Assembly: GCF_000785535.1 (NCBI RefSeq)
Contig: NZ_CP007595.1
Location: forward strand, 3,990,439-4,054,438
Source of the DNA: Arthrobacter sp. PAMC 25486
GTDB lineage: Bacteria; Actinomycetota; Actinomycetes; Actinomycetales; Micrococcaceae
Reading direction: 5' to 3'
Length of the DNA: 64,000 nucleotides
A program made the position numbers and the translations under genes. This document shows positions 1 to 9,100 of this stretch, one piece after another; position 1 is the stretch's first letter, and each line of letters begins with the position of its first letter. The notes beneath the pieces were generated by a model. It was not told where the DNA came from. It made no database searches and saw only the letters and a program-made list of their open reading frames with translations.

Positions 1-2
1 TG

Positions 3-1709
3 GTGGGAGCCGGAGTTCTGGCCCTCGCCCTCACTGTCACTGGCTGCAGTGCCGGCGGCGGTGGCGGAGACAACAAGCCCACCGTGGACAGCAGCAAGGG
101 CGCTGCCGAAACCGGAGCGCTGCCCACCACAGCGTGGACCGTGGCGGACTACGCCGCCGTCAAGGATGGCGGCACCCTGACACTGGCTGTTGACCAGCTG
201 CCGGACAACTGGAACACCCTGCAGGTGGACGGCAACGTCAAAGCCGGCAGCGAAATCCTGGATCCCACCACAGGCGGCCCCGTGGTCAACACGGTGGACG
301 GCGGCTGGGCACTAAACCCCGACTACGCCACAGAGGTCAAGCTGGCCGGTGAAGATCCGCAGGTTGTTGAGATCAAGCTGAACCCAAAGGCCGTGTGGGA
401 AGATGGCACGCCCATCACCTACAAGGACTACGACGCCACGATCAAGGCCAACAACGGCACCAACAAGGAATACCAGATTGTTGACGACAACGTCTACAAG
501 GATATTGAATCGGTGACCAAGGGTGAGACTGACTTCGACTTCAAGATCACGTTCAAGAACAAGAACGCCGACTGGCCCTCGATCCTGGGCGGCAGTACGG
601 CCGGCGCGGTCCAGACTGCCGTGATCCCGGAAGCCATCGCCGCGGATGTGACAGCCTTCAACGAAGGCTACAAGTCCAAGCCGCTTCCCTCCAGCGGGCC
701 GTACAAGGTGGGCACTGTTGACGCCTCCGGCCAGGTGGTCACCCTGGTCCCGAATGAGAAGTGGTGGGGCCAGAAGCCCAAGCTGGAAAAGATCATCATG
801 AAGGTAGTCTCCCGTGACGCACTGGCCCAGGCCTACGCGAACAAGGAACTGGACGCCTTCAGCATCGGCACCAGCAAGAACAACTACGACACTGCCAAGA
901 AGCGCGCCGACGGCGCCATCCAGCAGTCCGGCGGCCTCACCTGGAACCACGTCACCATGAATGGTTCCAAGGGGCCGCTGGCTGATGTCAAGGTGCGCCA
1001 GGCAGTGGGCCGGGCCATTGACCGTGACACCATTTCCGCCAGCCGCCTGGCACCCATCGGTGCGCCCGTGGCCAACCAGAACAACTACATCTTCATGCCC
1101 GGCCAGAAGGGTTACGAGGACAATGCCACTGCCGTCATCGGCTACGACACCGCCAAGTCCGAGGAGTTGCTGAAGGAGGCCGGCTACGCCAAAGCGGCCG
1201 ACGGCACCATGGAGAAGGACGGCAAGAAGCTGGAGATCACCTACACTCTCGACGCCAACAACCCGGTGTCGGAGCAGATCTTCAAGCAGCTCCAGGCCAA
1301 CCTGAAGGCCGTGGGCATCACCCTGAAGAACGACACGGTCCCGGCCGACAAGTTCTTCTCCGACTACGTGCTCAAGTCCAACTTTGAACTGACCGGCTTT
1401 GCATGGTCGGGCACCGCGTTCCCCATCGCCTCCAACGAATCCATCTTCTACCCCGCTGATGCCGGCCAGAACTTCTCCGGCATCACGGATGACAAGCTCG
1501 GCGACATGTGGCAGAAGGCCAACGCAGAGCTCGACCCGGCCAAGCGGCTCGTGCTGGCCAACGAGATCGACAAGGCGATCTTCGCCTACACGCCCGTCAT
1601 TCCGCTGACCCCGACCCCGAACACCCTCGGTGTCCGGACCGACCTGGTCAACTACGGCGCCGCACAGTTCCAGTCCATCAACTGGACCACCGTCGGCTTC
1701 AAGGGCTAA
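3..1709 (+). CDS. ABC transporter substrate-binding lipoprotein, family 5 (oligopeptide/dipeptide type), 5' end cut by window edge
   Basis: Extracytoplasmic solute-binding component of a peptide- or nickel-type ABC importer (DppA/OppA class). About 568 codons are visible. The frame opens with a hydrophobic stretch ending in a lipobox-like TVTGC (Cys at about residue 15), followed by a Gly/Ser-rich linker, so the mature protein should be lipid-anchored outside the membrane. The 5' end is cut: only part of the signal peptide is present and the true start lies upstream of base 1. Internal features typical of the family are a region near residues 210-260 with SSGPYKV and WWGQKPKLEKI, and one near 320-340 with DVKVRQAVGRAIDRD. 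Permease and ATPase partners are not in the window on the 3' side, so they would be upstream or elsewhere. Substrate cannot be told from sequence. Family assignment is firm. Confidence 0.9.
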   Translation: MGAGVLALALTVTGCSAGGGGGDNKPTVDSSKGAAETGALPTTAWTVADYAAVKDGGTLTLAVDQLPDNWNTLQVDGNVKAGSEILDPTTGGPVVNTVDGGWALNPDYATEVKLAGEDPQVVEIKLNPKAVWEDGTPITYKDYDATIKANNGTNKEYQIVDDNVYKDIESVTKGETDFDFKITFKNKNADWPSILGGSTAGAVQTAVIPEAIAADVTAFNEGYKSKPLPSSGPYKVGTVDASGQVVTLVPNEKWWGQKPKLEKIIMKVVSRDALAQAYANKELDAFSIGTSKNNYDTAKKRADGAIQQSGGLTWNHVTMNGSKGPLADVKVRQAVGRAIDRDTISASRLAPIGAPVANQNNYIFMPGQKGYEDNATAVIGYDTAKSEELLKEAGYAKAADGTMEKDGKKLEITYTLDANNPVSEQIFKQLQANLKAVGITLKNDTVPADKFFSDYVLKSNFELTGFAWSGTAFPIASNESIFYPADAGQNFSGITDDKLGDMWQKANAELDPAKRLVLANEIDKAIFAYTPVIPLTPTPNTLGVRTDLVNYGAAQFQSINWTTVGFKG

Positions 1710-1727
1710 CCCCCTCCCGCACCAAAG

Positions 1728-1762
1728 AGGCCCGGCCTGCTCACAGTGAGCGGGCCGGGCCT
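1728..1762 (+). terminator. GC-rich stem-loop after the solute-binding protein gene
   Basis: An inverted repeat lies about 18 bases after the stop codon: AGGCCCGGCCTGCTCAC pairs with GTGAGCGGGCCGGGCCT, with a very short loop. There is no long T-run, so it may act as a GC-rich intrinsic terminator or an mRNA 3'-end stabiliser. Confidence 0.65.
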
Positions 1763-1797
1763 TCGCCGTCCCCGCAAATCGATCCCACCCTTGTAAC

Positions 1798-1861
1798 GCG
1801 GCAGCACCTTCCGGGGTCTTTTCTCGAATGCGGCAGCACCTTCCGGGGTCTTCACGGATCG
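1798..1861. repeat. Two tandem 32-bp units, GCAGCACCTTCCGGGG family
   Basis: The sequence GCGGCAGCACCTTCCGGGG followed by TCTT occurs at 1798 and again at 1830, exactly 32 bp apart. The same unit occurs in reverse orientation at 17775-17818, again with 32-bp spacing, and in degenerate form at 10614-10677. It lies between the convergent solute-binding protein and PH-domain genes. No reading frame is evident in it. Confidence 0.8.
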
Positions 1862-1955
1862 GGCCCGTCCGTAACATCGAAGCGCAACTCCGGAGAGGGC
1901 GTTATCTAACATCTCGACATTGATGGTCAACAGGTGGGTGGCTTGTGGAGACCCA

Positions 1956-2573
1956 CTATGTCAGTGTGCTTGCCAGGGCGAGTACAGCCAAAAGGATACC
2001 GACGACGGCGGCCGGCACGTTCCAGCGGCTCGTCACCTTGCCGAGGCGGCCGGGCTGGGAGGCGGGCTGGCCGGGGGAGGGGGCTCCGGCGTCGTGCTTG
2101 GGCTGGTGTTGGGCGCGCTCCCAGGCATCCCAGGCGGACTGGACAACGATTTGGGAGTGGGGAAGTGCTGCGACGGTGCGGCTGCCGTCGGGGGTGGACT
2201 GCATTTTCGGGCCGAGCCTACCGGAGCCGGGGGCGCCCCAACTGGGGATGAGCCCGGCGCTCGTGTCGAAGCTGACGGTGTGGAGCACGCGCAGGGCGGT
2301 CAGCTCGCTGAAGGGGACGGTGTGCTCGCGCAGGATGTTGACGACGCGCACTCCGTCTTGGTTGATGAGCAGGCGCGGGCGCCACAGGAGCACGTGGACG
2401 CCCCAGGCCGTGAGGAGCAGCCACGGCAGGAACGCCCAGATCGACGCCGGGCTGCCGGTCATGAGCAGGTTGACGGTGAAGAAGGCACAAAACGCCCAGG
2501 CGGCCACAGCCAGGACGCGGGTTGGTGCGGAATAGACGGCGGTTGTGCGCGGGGCTGCGGGGGCGTTTTCCAT
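1956..2573 (-). CDS. Membrane protein with bacterial PH-like domain
   Basis: A 205-residue protein. The ATG at 2573 was chosen because the frame upstream of it runs through a palindromic intergenic repeat and reads as low-complexity sequence. Two hydrophobic segments near residues 20-60 (around VLAVAAWAFCAFFTVNLL and IWAFLPWLLLTAWGVHVLL) are followed by a segment with RPRLLINQDGVRVVN and ELTALRVL, which resembles the start of bacterial PH domains (bPH6-like). A Pro/Ser/Gln-rich linker and a final hydrophobic helix at the C-terminus follow. This is a common small membrane-protein architecture in Actinobacteria with no assigned reaction. It runs convergent with the upstream transporter gene, so context does not help. 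Confidence 0.7.
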   Translation of the reverse strand: MENAPAAPRTTAVYSAPTRVLAVAAWAFCAFFTVNLLMTGSPASIWAFLPWLLLTAWGVHVLLWRPRLLINQDGVRVVNILREHTVPFSELTALRVLHTVSFDTSAGLIPSWGAPGSGRLGPKMQSTPDGSRTVAALPHSQIVVQSAWDAWERAQHQPKHDAGAPSPGQPASQPGRLGKVTSRWNVPAAVVGILLAVLALASTLT

Positions 2574-2672
2574 GGTGGTTCCAGAATGCCAGAGTTTGGG
2601 CCTGTGGCCCCACACCGCCCCGCACCTCTCCGTGCCGCACCGCGCAGCCGCATGTCCGCCCCGCCTCACCCG

Positions 2673-2728
2673 TGAACTTGCAGTTGATGCGCTCCCAATG
2701 CGCTGGGAGAGCATCAACTGCCAGTTCA
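2673..2728. repeat. Intergenic palindrome, family A (GCAGTTGATGC type)
   Basis: Arms of 25 bp, beginning TGAACTTGCAGTTGATGC and ending in AGTTCA, match at about 23 of 25 positions around a 6-base loop. A closely related palindrome with perfect arms occurs at 21056-21119. It lies between the PH-domain gene start and the 3' end of the ROK gene. Confidence 0.85.
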
Positions 2729-2808
2729 TGGAGGCGGAGGGAGAAGCAGCGGGGCGTATGGAGCTGGTCGGGGGATTGAAGTGGACGGAAGGCGACCGCC
2801 GGCACCGT

Positions 2809-4074
2809 TCAGCCGGTGGGGGCTACCTGACCGTCAGCACCGTCAACGCCGTTGACTTCTGCGATGCTGGCCGGGTCGGCGAGCACTGAGGCGAACGCCT
2901 GCTGGGCGGCACCCACCAGAAGCAGGTCGAGGCCGAGGGCGGCTCGGGCGAATCGGACGTCGTCGCGGGGGCCGATCATGGCCTTGGACTTGACCGATGC
3001 TGCCATGCGCTCAGGATCGGTGGCGTAGAGCGTGCCCAGGAAACCGCCCAGAATGATGAGCTCCGGGTTGAAGACATTGACAACACTGCACAGCGATTCG
3101 GACAGGAAATCGACTTGGCGGTGGACCAGCTCAAGCAGCTCCGGCGCGGGCCCCTCAGGCCGGGTAAATTGGCCCAGCAGTGTCTCATCCAACTTCTCCA
3201 TGTCGGTGCTGCCCAGGTTCAAGGCGGCAAGAAGGGGTGCCTGTCTGACCTCCGTCTCGAGGCAGCCTTTTCTCCCGCAGTGGCATTGCACGCCATTCGA
3301 GTTCACCATGACGTGGCCGATCTCGCCGGCGAATCCGTTGTGCCCCGTCATGGACGTGTCGCCGACGGAGATGCCGCCGCCGATACCGCTGGCCCCGCCG
3401 TTGAGGTAGATGTGGTCCCTGGCATTGCGTCCGGCCCCGAAGGTGCTTTCGGCGATGAGGCCGGTTGAGGCGTCATTGGCGACAATGACAGGGAGGTCCA
3501 GTGCCATGTTGAGCATGGTCGAGAGCGGCACGTTGTGCCAGTCCAGGTGGGGGGCCAAGATGACTTCGCCGTCGTGCTCACGGACTAGTCCCGGCACGGC
3601 CACGCCAACACCGACGGTGCGGAAAGAGCTGTCGAGTTCCCCTCGCATGCCGGCAACGACCGCACCGACGATGTTCACCACTTCTTCCGGCGTTGGCACA
3701 CGGGCTGTGTCGTAGCGGATTCGCTTGAGCACCTTGCCTGACAGTGACACAAGGCCAATGGTCACGGCATCAATTTCGGGGTTGACGGCAATGGCGACCA
3801 CGTCTTCGCGGGGGACGATGATGGGGCTGGGCCGTCCGGCATGGTGCGTCATGCCCGGTTCGCGTTCTTCCACCAGTCCCAGTGAGACGAGCTCCGCGAC
3901 CAGGCCGGCAATGGTGGATCGGTTCAGTCCGGTGGCACGGGTGACGTCGGCCCGTGAGAGTCTGCCCTGCACATGCGCCAGGTTCAGGACAATGGCCAGG
4001 TTGTTACGCCGGACGTCGTCGAGGTTGTTGCCCCTGCGCGTGGGCCTTGTTGCTGAAGGCTCCCGGACTGCCAC
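2809..4074 (-). CDS. xylR: ROK-family transcriptional repressor of the xylose operon (XylR-like)
   Basis: A 421-residue cytoplasmic regulator. The N-terminus (residues 20-70) is a winged helix-turn-helix with SRADVTRATGLNRSTIAGLV, the standard DNA-reading part of ROK repressors. The rest is a ROK sugar-kinase-like fold with the zinc-binding motif CHCGRKGCLE near residue 265 and a GVGVAVPG segment near 150. It starts at GTG (4074), preceded by an AAAGAGG ribosome-binding site. It is the last gene of a same-strand run xylA-xylB-ROK, which makes it the likely repressor that xylose relieves. The gene name is assigned from this context rather than from a ligand-specific motif. Confidence 0.85.
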   Translation of the reverse strand: MAVREPSATRPTRRGNNLDDVRRNNLAIVLNLAHVQGRLSRADVTRATGLNRSTIAGLVAELVSLGLVEEREPGMTHHAGRPSPIIVPREDVVAIAVNPEIDAVTIGLVSLSGKVLKRIRYDTARVPTPEEVVNIVGAVVAGMRGELDSSFRTVGVGVAVPGLVREHDGEVILAPHLDWHNVPLSTMLNMALDLPVIVANDASTGLIAESTFGAGRNARDHIYLNGGASGIGGGISVGDTSMTGHNGFAGEIGHVMVNSNGVQCHCGRKGCLETEVRQAPLLAALNLGSTDMEKLDETLLGQFTRPEGPAPELLELVHRQVDFLSESLCSVVNVFNPELIILGGFLGTLYATDPERMAASVKSKAMIGPRDDVRFARAALGLDLLLVGAAQQAFASVLADPASIAEVNGVDGADGQVAPTG

Positions 4075-4165
4075 TCAAACCACCTCTTTCGACACGCTTT
4101 TTATGTAGAAGCGGCCCGCCTCATGTTACCCGAGCCTGCTCGGAGCCAGGGCAGGCCGCCGTCGG

Positions 4166-5638
4166 CTACTGGGCCTTGAAGACGGAATTCGCGGCCTTCT
4201 TGTAGTTGGCCAGGATCTCCGGCCGGTGATCGGCGGCGGGGGAAGTGATCGTCGCCAGCGGCCATTCGGGCCGGCTGCCGTCCAGCATCCAGGCGGCCTG
4301 GACGGCGGCGCCGCGGGCCACGTATTCCCCCGGCGTTGGGATGATGACGGGCACGTCAAACACCTGCCCCGCCACCACCTGCACGGCAGTGTTCTGTACG
4401 GCACCGCCAATGAGCAGCAGTCGGCTGGCCGTGACGCCGGTTGCGGTGATGGCCTCAAGCCCGCCGGCCAGCCCGCACAGCATTCCCTCGATCGCTGCAC
4501 GGGCAGTGTTTTCCCGCGTGGTGGAGGCGATGCTCAGGCCATGGAAACTGGCCGTGGCGTCCGGCAGGTTCGGTGTCCGCTCACCCTCAAAATAGGGCAC
4601 AAGAACGACGCCGGCACTGCCGGGTTCGGCGGCCAGCGCCAGGTCCGCGAACTCATCAAAGGTGACGCCGAGCAGGCCTGCCACCGAGCTGAGGATGCGT
4701 GCCGCATTGAGCGTGACGGCGATGGGCAGGAAAGCCCCGGAGGCGTCGGCGAAACCGGCGACGGTTCCCGTGGGGTCGTTGCTGGGACCTTCGGCGACGG
4801 CGAAGACCGTGCCGCTTGTACCAACAGACACCACCACATCCCCTTCCGCCGCGCCCAGTCCGAGGGCCCCGGCAGCGTTGTCGCCGGCACCTGCCGCCAG
4901 CCGGACGCCGTCGGGCATCAGGTCAAAGAGGGTGGGGTGCACCGTGCCCACCGACTCATCGGGGGCGGCGACGCGGGGCAGGGTGACGGCACCGCTGGCG
5001 GGTGAGGAAGCCTCGCGGGCGGGCCTGCCGAACGCGAGCTCGAACAGTTCAAGGTCATAGGAGCCGGTCGACGGCGACCAGTAGCCGGTGCCGGACGCGT
5101 CGGAACGGTCCGTGGTCAGCTGGTCCAGGTCGGGGCCCAGCGGACTTTCACCGGCGGGGCCATATCCGCGAAGCCGCCAGCTGAGCCAGTCGTGGGGGAG
5201 TGCGACGGCGGCAACCCGGGCTGCGTGCTCGGGCTCGTTGTCGCGAACCCAGCGGACCTTGGTGATGGTCAGTGACGCCACCGGGACGGAGCCGCAGCGG
5301 CTGGCCAGTGCGGTGGCGCCCACCTCGGCGACAAGGTCGGCGGCGGACGGGGCGGAACGGGTGTCGTTCCACAGTAGGGCCGGGCGGATCACTTCGCCGT
5401 CGGAGTCCAGCAGGACCATCCCATGCTGTTGGCCCGCAATGGAGAGGACGGAAACATCAGCCAGCCCTCCGGCGTCGTGCACGGCAGAGCGCAAGGCATC
5501 CCACCAGAGGGACGGATGGATCTCCGACCCGTCGGGGTGAGAGGCCTTGCCGCTGCGGACGGTGCGCCCGGTGCCGGAATCAACAACAACAACTTTGCAG
5601 CTTTGGGTCGAGGAGTCGACGCCGGCAACGAACGCCAT
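4166..5638 (-). CDS. xylB: Xylulokinase
   Basis: A 490-residue FGGY-family kinase that phosphorylates D-xylulose with ATP to xylulose 5-phosphate for the pentose phosphate pathway. The N-terminal FAGVDSSTQS-type phosphate loop (VAGVDSSTQSCKVVVVD), the substrate motif AGQQHGMVLLD near residue 75, the GAGDNAAGALGLG segment near 250 and the second nucleotide motif VSVGTSGTVF are all present. It starts 4 bases after the xylA stop codon, consistent with translational coupling. Length matches the family. The order xylA-xylB-ROK supports xylulose over other FGGY substrates. Confidence 0.93.
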   Translation of the reverse strand: MAFVAGVDSSTQSCKVVVVDSGTGRTVRSGKASHPDGSEIHPSLWWDALRSAVHDAGGLADVSVLSIAGQQHGMVLLDSDGEVIRPALLWNDTRSAPSAADLVAEVGATALASRCGSVPVASLTITKVRWVRDNEPEHAARVAAVALPHDWLSWRLRGYGPAGESPLGPDLDQLTTDRSDASGTGYWSPSTGSYDLELFELAFGRPAREASSPASGAVTLPRVAAPDESVGTVHPTLFDLMPDGVRLAAGAGDNAAGALGLGAAEGDVVVSVGTSGTVFAVAEGPSNDPTGTVAGFADASGAFLPIAVTLNAARILSSVAGLLGVTFDEFADLALAAEPGSAGVVLVPYFEGERTPNLPDATASFHGLSIASTTRENTARAAIEGMLCGLAGGLEAITATGVTASRLLLIGGAVQNTAVQVVAGQVFDVPVIIPTPGEYVARGAAVQAAWMLDGSRPEWPLATITSPAADHRPEILANYKKAANSVFKAQ

Positions 5639-5642
5639 TGGG

Positions 5643-6833
5643 TTACCTCGCGCCGAGCAGGTGCTCGAGGAACAGCTGCTGGAGCTTGACGAAGCCGAAG
5701 CCCTTGCCGCCGAAGTACGGGGCGGCGTCGAAGTCTTCGTAGGAGGACTTGTCGGCGATGAGGGCGTCGTAGCTTTCGCCGGGGTTCAGGGTGGGCTGGT
5801 TGATCTCGTCAACCTTGGAGAATGCCAGGGCTGCCTGGACCTCGGGATCGGCGCGGAATGCTGCGGCCCGTTCCTTCAGCAGCAGGTACATGCGCATGTT
5901 GGCGGCAGCCGAATCCCACACGCCGTTGATGTCCTCGGTGCGTGAGGGCTTGTAGTCGAAGTGGCGGGGGCCGGTGTAGGCCTGGCCGCCGTTGGGGCCG
6001 CCATTTTCCAGGAGGTCGACGAGGGAGAAGGCGTTCTGCAGGTCGCCGTGGCCGAACACCAGGTCCTGGTCGAACTTCACGCCGCGCTGGCCGTTGAGGT
6101 CGATGTGGAACAGCTTGCCCTGGTAGAGCGCCTGGGCGATGCCGTGGGTGAAGTTCAGGCCTGCCATCTGCTCGTGGCCGGTCTCGGGGTTGATGCCCAC
6201 CAGTTCCGGGCGTTCGAGCGTCTCGATGAATGCCAGGGCGTGGCCGAGGGTGGGCAGGAGAATGTCGCCGCGGGGTTCGTTCGGCTTGGGCTCGATCGCG
6301 AAGCGGATGTTGTAGCCCTTGTCGGTGACGTAGTCGCCGAGCAGGTTCACTGCCTCACGGTAGCGTTCCAGGGCGCCCTGGATGTCCTTGGCGGAATCGT
6401 ATTCGCTGCCTTCGCGCCCACCCCACATGACGAAGGTTTCAGCGCCCAGTTCGGCGGCGAGGTCGAGGTTTTCGATGACCTTGCGGATGGCGAAGCGGCG
6501 CACGTCGCGGTCGTTGGAGGTGAAGCCGCCATCCTTGAACACCGGGTGGCTGAAGAGGTTGGTGGTGACCATGGGGATGACCAAGCCCGTGGAATCCAGG
6601 GCGCCCTTGAGCCTGTCAATCTCGGTGCGGCGCTCGGCGGCGGTGGCTTCGAAGGGGAACAGGTCATTGTCGTGGAAGGTCATGCCATAGGCGCCGAGGT
6701 CGCTGAGCTTGTTGACGGCCTCCACGGTGTCCAGCTGCGGGCGGGTGGCCGAACCGAACTGGTCCTGGGCATTCCAGCCGATGGTCCAAAGGCCAAAGGA
6801 AAACTTGTCTTCGCGTGTGGGCTCAAGAGCCAT
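5643..6833 (-). CDS. xylA: Xylose isomerase
   Basis: A 396-residue cytoplasmic enzyme converting D-xylose to D-xylulose, with divalent metal cofactors. It has the short actinobacterial (class I) length. Visible signatures are the catalytic-histidine region [10 protein letters not shown] near residue 54, the metal-ligand strands [11 protein letters not shown] and NPETGHEQM, and the HIDLNGQRG and DQDL motif near residues 243-257. The ATG at 6833 is preceded by GGAGGC at good spacing. It is the first gene of the operon and sits directly behind a strong promoter with an operator-like palindrome. Confidence 0.97.
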   Translation of the reverse strand: MALEPTREDKFSFGLWTIGWNAQDQFGSATRPQLDTVEAVNKLSDLGAYGMTFHDNDLFPFEATAAERRTEIDRLKGALDSTGLVIPMVTTNLFSHPVFKDGGFTSNDRDVRRFAIRKVIENLDLAAELGAETFVMWGGREGSEYDSAKDIQGALERYREAVNLLGDYVTDKGYNIRFAIEPKPNEPRGDILLPTLGHALAFIETLERPELVGINPETGHEQMAGLNFTHGIAQALYQGKLFHIDLNGQRGVKFDQDLVFGHGDLQNAFSLVDLLENGGPNGGQAYTGPRHFDYKPSRTEDINGVWDSAAANMRMYLLLKERAAAFRADPEVQAALAFSKVDEINQPTLNPGESYDALIADKSSYEDFDAAPYFGGKGFGFVKLQQLFLEHLLGAR

Positions 6834-6862
6834 GGGGTGCCTCCAAGGTGTGTGTGCAGATC

Positions 6863-6913
6863 TTGTTAATAAGTTCTGACTACAAACATATGACGCGATT
6901 GGGGGCGTGTCAA
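6863..6913 (-). promoter_or_regulatory. xylA promoter with ROK-type operator
   Basis: On the minus strand the sequence has -35 TTGACA (6908-6913), exactly 17 bp, then -10 TATGTT (6885-6890). An imperfect palindrome, TTGTTAATAAGTT-CTG-ACTACAAACA read on the plus strand (6863-6888), overlaps and follows the -10. Its TTGT/ACAA half-sites are like those bound by XylR-type ROK repressors, so a bound repressor would block initiation. Confidence 0.75.
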
Positions 6914-7359
6914 TGACCTTGTGTTGTTTTGTTTACTGTGGACTTGCCCTGCGGTTTGGGGGTTTATGACTGCGACTTGGTGTCAGTCGGCTTTTGTGGC
7001 CACCTGCGTCAAAATGGCTTGATTGTGGCTTGCATGGCGGCTGGCTGGCGTGCGGCTGTGGCGGCGATGGCGTGGGCTCGGATGTTCGGCGGCTGCTAAT
7101 GCGTGTCGCATTCGTGCAAGTGTGGCGGCAGGTATCTCTGGGCAAATGCGCAGCCTACTGTTTTGCCCATGTGCATGTCCCGAGTCGAGTTTATCTGTGC
7201 GCTCAAACTTGGCCCGGCGCGGCGCCACTGTCGATGCTGCGGGAGCCAGGCGTTTGAGCGTGCGCATGCCCAGAGTGGACTTTTCCCATGAGCTGTCAGG
7301 TCTGCCGGGTGGGCGCATGAAGTGGAGTGCTCGACGGCGAAGAGCCTCGCGCGGGTGGT
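6914..7359. other. Intergenic stretch with no supported gene
   Basis: About 450 bp between the xylA promoter and a small minus-strand gene. Open frames here have no recognisable motif or ribosome-binding site, and both strands read as repetitive W/G/R-rich sequence. A GCTCGACGGCGAAGAG segment near 7330 resembles the recurrent intergenic ACGACGGCG motif. Nothing else stands out. Confidence 0.5.
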
Positions 7360-7527
7360 TTAGAGCTTGTCGGGCTCTGTTTCGGACTCCTGCTCGAGTG
7401 CCGATGCGTGTTCGTTTATCTCGGCGATGTCAGGGGTGACCATCTCGGAATAAACTTCCGCCAGGTGATCGCGTGAGGGGCTCTCGTGGATCAGATCTTT
7501 GTCGTCGTAGTCTGGGTTCTTGCTCAT
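7360..7527 (-). CDS. Small acidic protein of unknown function
   Basis: A 55-residue acidic protein starting at the ATG at 7527 (MSKNPDYDDKD). Longer frames upstream are possible, but the region before this Met looks non-coding. The composition is rich in Glu and Asp, with a segment RDHLAEVYSEMVTPDIAEI predicted to be helical. There is no signal peptide or membrane segment. I do not recognise a named family. Its short length and weak ribosome-binding site leave some doubt. Confidence 0.5.
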   Translation of the reverse strand: MSKNPDYDDKDLIHESPSRDHLAEVYSEMVTPDIAEINEHASALEQESETEPDKL

Positions 7528-7864
7528 AACCACACCATAGTCCTGGCCTGGCGGCTTGGCCACAGATTGATGGGTGAGCGCGCCAGTGGTTGAAGTTGCC
7601 GGCCGCGGCAAACCACCGAATTTACCTCGGCTTGCAGCGAATGATGAACGCCACTTGGTGTGTCCGGCTGGGGCGCGAAGGTCGAGAAGGGTTGACCCGA
7701 AGACGCTGGATGGGGCGGTGTTGAACTAGGTATTGTCACCGCGTCCTGGCTCCAAAGCCGAGCACTGTGCTCCGGGAGGGAACCACCCGGCGAATGGCTT
7801 GAAGCTGACTTGCGATGGCCTGAACCTGGGTTGTCCGGAATTTGTGGCCCCGAGTGGACGGCCC

Positions 7865-7893
7865 TTGACAGCTCTGCTGTGAGCGCTAACACT
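7865..7893 (+). promoter_or_regulatory. Promoter and LacI/GalR-type operator before the aldose epimerase
   Basis: TTGACA at 7865-7870 is a consensus -35; a weak -10 (AACACT or TAACAC) lies 16-17 bp downstream. The segment TGTGAGCGCTAACA (7878-7891) is a near-perfect palindrome around AGCGCT, the typical LacI/GalR-family operator core in Actinobacteria, placed where it would block RNA polymerase. The rest of 7528-7953 shows no gene. Confidence 0.6.
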
Positions 7894-7953
7894 AGGTCGG
7901 AAGAGTTTATGGGTCGCCACGGGGACACGGCCCCCATTCACCAAGGAGTTTTG

Positions 7954-8901
7954 ATGGAAACCACTGTACTTCTCGCTAACCCAGGGCAGCAGTCGAGCGC
8001 CAACGGAGCCGTGTTCCGGATTGCTGCCGGGGAGTATGCCGCCAGTTTCACCTCCCGCGGTGCCGCACTGTCGGAACTGCAGTTTGCCGGACGTGACCTG
8101 GTGGTGCCGTTTGACCCTGAACTGCCCATCCCGGACTACCGTGGCATCATTGCCGCGCCGTGGCCCAACCGGGTTGCCGATGGGGCCTACCGCTGGGAGG
8201 GCGTGGTCCAGCACCTGCCGCTGAATGAACCGGACCGTGGCACGGCCCTGCACGGGCTGGTCTTTGACCGGCTGTGGGAGGTGGAGACGTACGACGCCGA
8301 ATCCCTCACCTTGCGCTGTGAGATTGACGCGTCCAGTGGCTATCCCGGGCCGCTGGCCCTCGTGGTGGAGTACCGGATCGATACCGATGGGCTGCACACA
8401 ACTGTGACCGCCAGCAATCCCGGCGTGGCGCGGATCCCGTACGGCGTCTGTCCCCATCCTTACTTGGTGGCCGGACCCGCGCCACTTGATGAGTGGACAC
8501 TGCAGGTAGATGCCGCCGAGTTCCTTGACGTCACGCCCGACCGGCTACTGCCTCTGCAACTGCACCCTGTGGACGGTCATCCCTTCGATTTCCGGATCAC
8601 CAAGATCATTGGCTCCACGGAGATTGACCACGCGTTCACAGGTATTGCTGCCGACATCACGGGCACTTCGGAGTTGACCGTTACCGACCCCTCCGGCAGT
8701 CATGCGGGCATGCGTTGGGATGCCTCATGCCCGTGGTTGCAGATCCACACGGCCGACAAACCGGACACTGCCAGCAGTCGCCGGGGTCTGGCGGTGGAGC
8801 CAATGACCTGCCCGCCGGATTCCTTCAACTCTGGTATGGACCTGATTGCGCTGGAACCGGGTGCATCTCATGCCGCCAGTTGGACCATCTTCGGCGGCTA
8901 G
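7954..8901 (+). CDS. Aldose 1-epimerase family protein
   Basis: A 315-residue galactose-mutarotase-like enzyme that would interconvert alpha and beta anomers of an aldose. The ATG at 7954 is preceded by AAGGAG at ideal spacing. Conserved positions include the substrate-binding segment IIAAPWPNRVADGAY, the first catalytic-type histidine in GTALHGLVFDR near residue 90, and the second in YGVCPHPYLV near residue 165. It belongs to the shorter, YeaD/actinobacterial branch. It lies about 1 kb from the xylose operon with its own LacI-type operator, so a role in pentose or hexose catabolism is plausible but not shown. Confidence 0.85.
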   Translation: METTVLLANPGQQSSANGAVFRIAAGEYAASFTSRGAALSELQFAGRDLVVPFDPELPIPDYRGIIAAPWPNRVADGAYRWEGVVQHLPLNEPDRGTALHGLVFDRLWEVETYDAESLTLRCEIDASSGYPGPLALVVEYRIDTDGLHTTVTASNPGVARIPYGVCPHPYLVAGPAPLDEWTLQVDAAEFLDVTPDRLLPLQLHPVDGHPFDFRITKIIGSTEIDHAFTGIAADITGTSELTVTDPSGSHAGMRWDASCPWLQIHTADKPDTASSRRGLAVEPMTCPPDSFNSGMDLIALEPGASHAASWTIFGG

Positions 8902-9100
8902 GAGTCGCTGAACAATAAGAGTGAGCCAGAATTGGTGCGATTTACGGCGTGGGCGGCGTGATTCCTGCCGTGTTCAGTTTCATCGAACGAGTCCTTAGAC
9001 TGAACGCGATTCCTGAAGCCTTTACGCTCCGTGACTCGTTCGCAAGTCGGTTGCGTTAAGGTGGAGGAGCCCACCCGACCGACCCCGAACGGAGCCAGTC

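Noticed and set aside
312..1877. Long open frame (521 codons) on the minus strand opposite the solute-binding protein gene
   Set aside because: It mirrors the codon pattern of the plus-strand gene; its translation is rich in V, G, L and H with no motif. The plus-strand gene has clear lipobox and family signatures.
8970..9045. Inverted repeat GAACGAGTC/GACTCGTTC before the SulP gene
   Set aside because: Arms are nine bases and about 45 bp apart; could be chance, and no regulator family matches.
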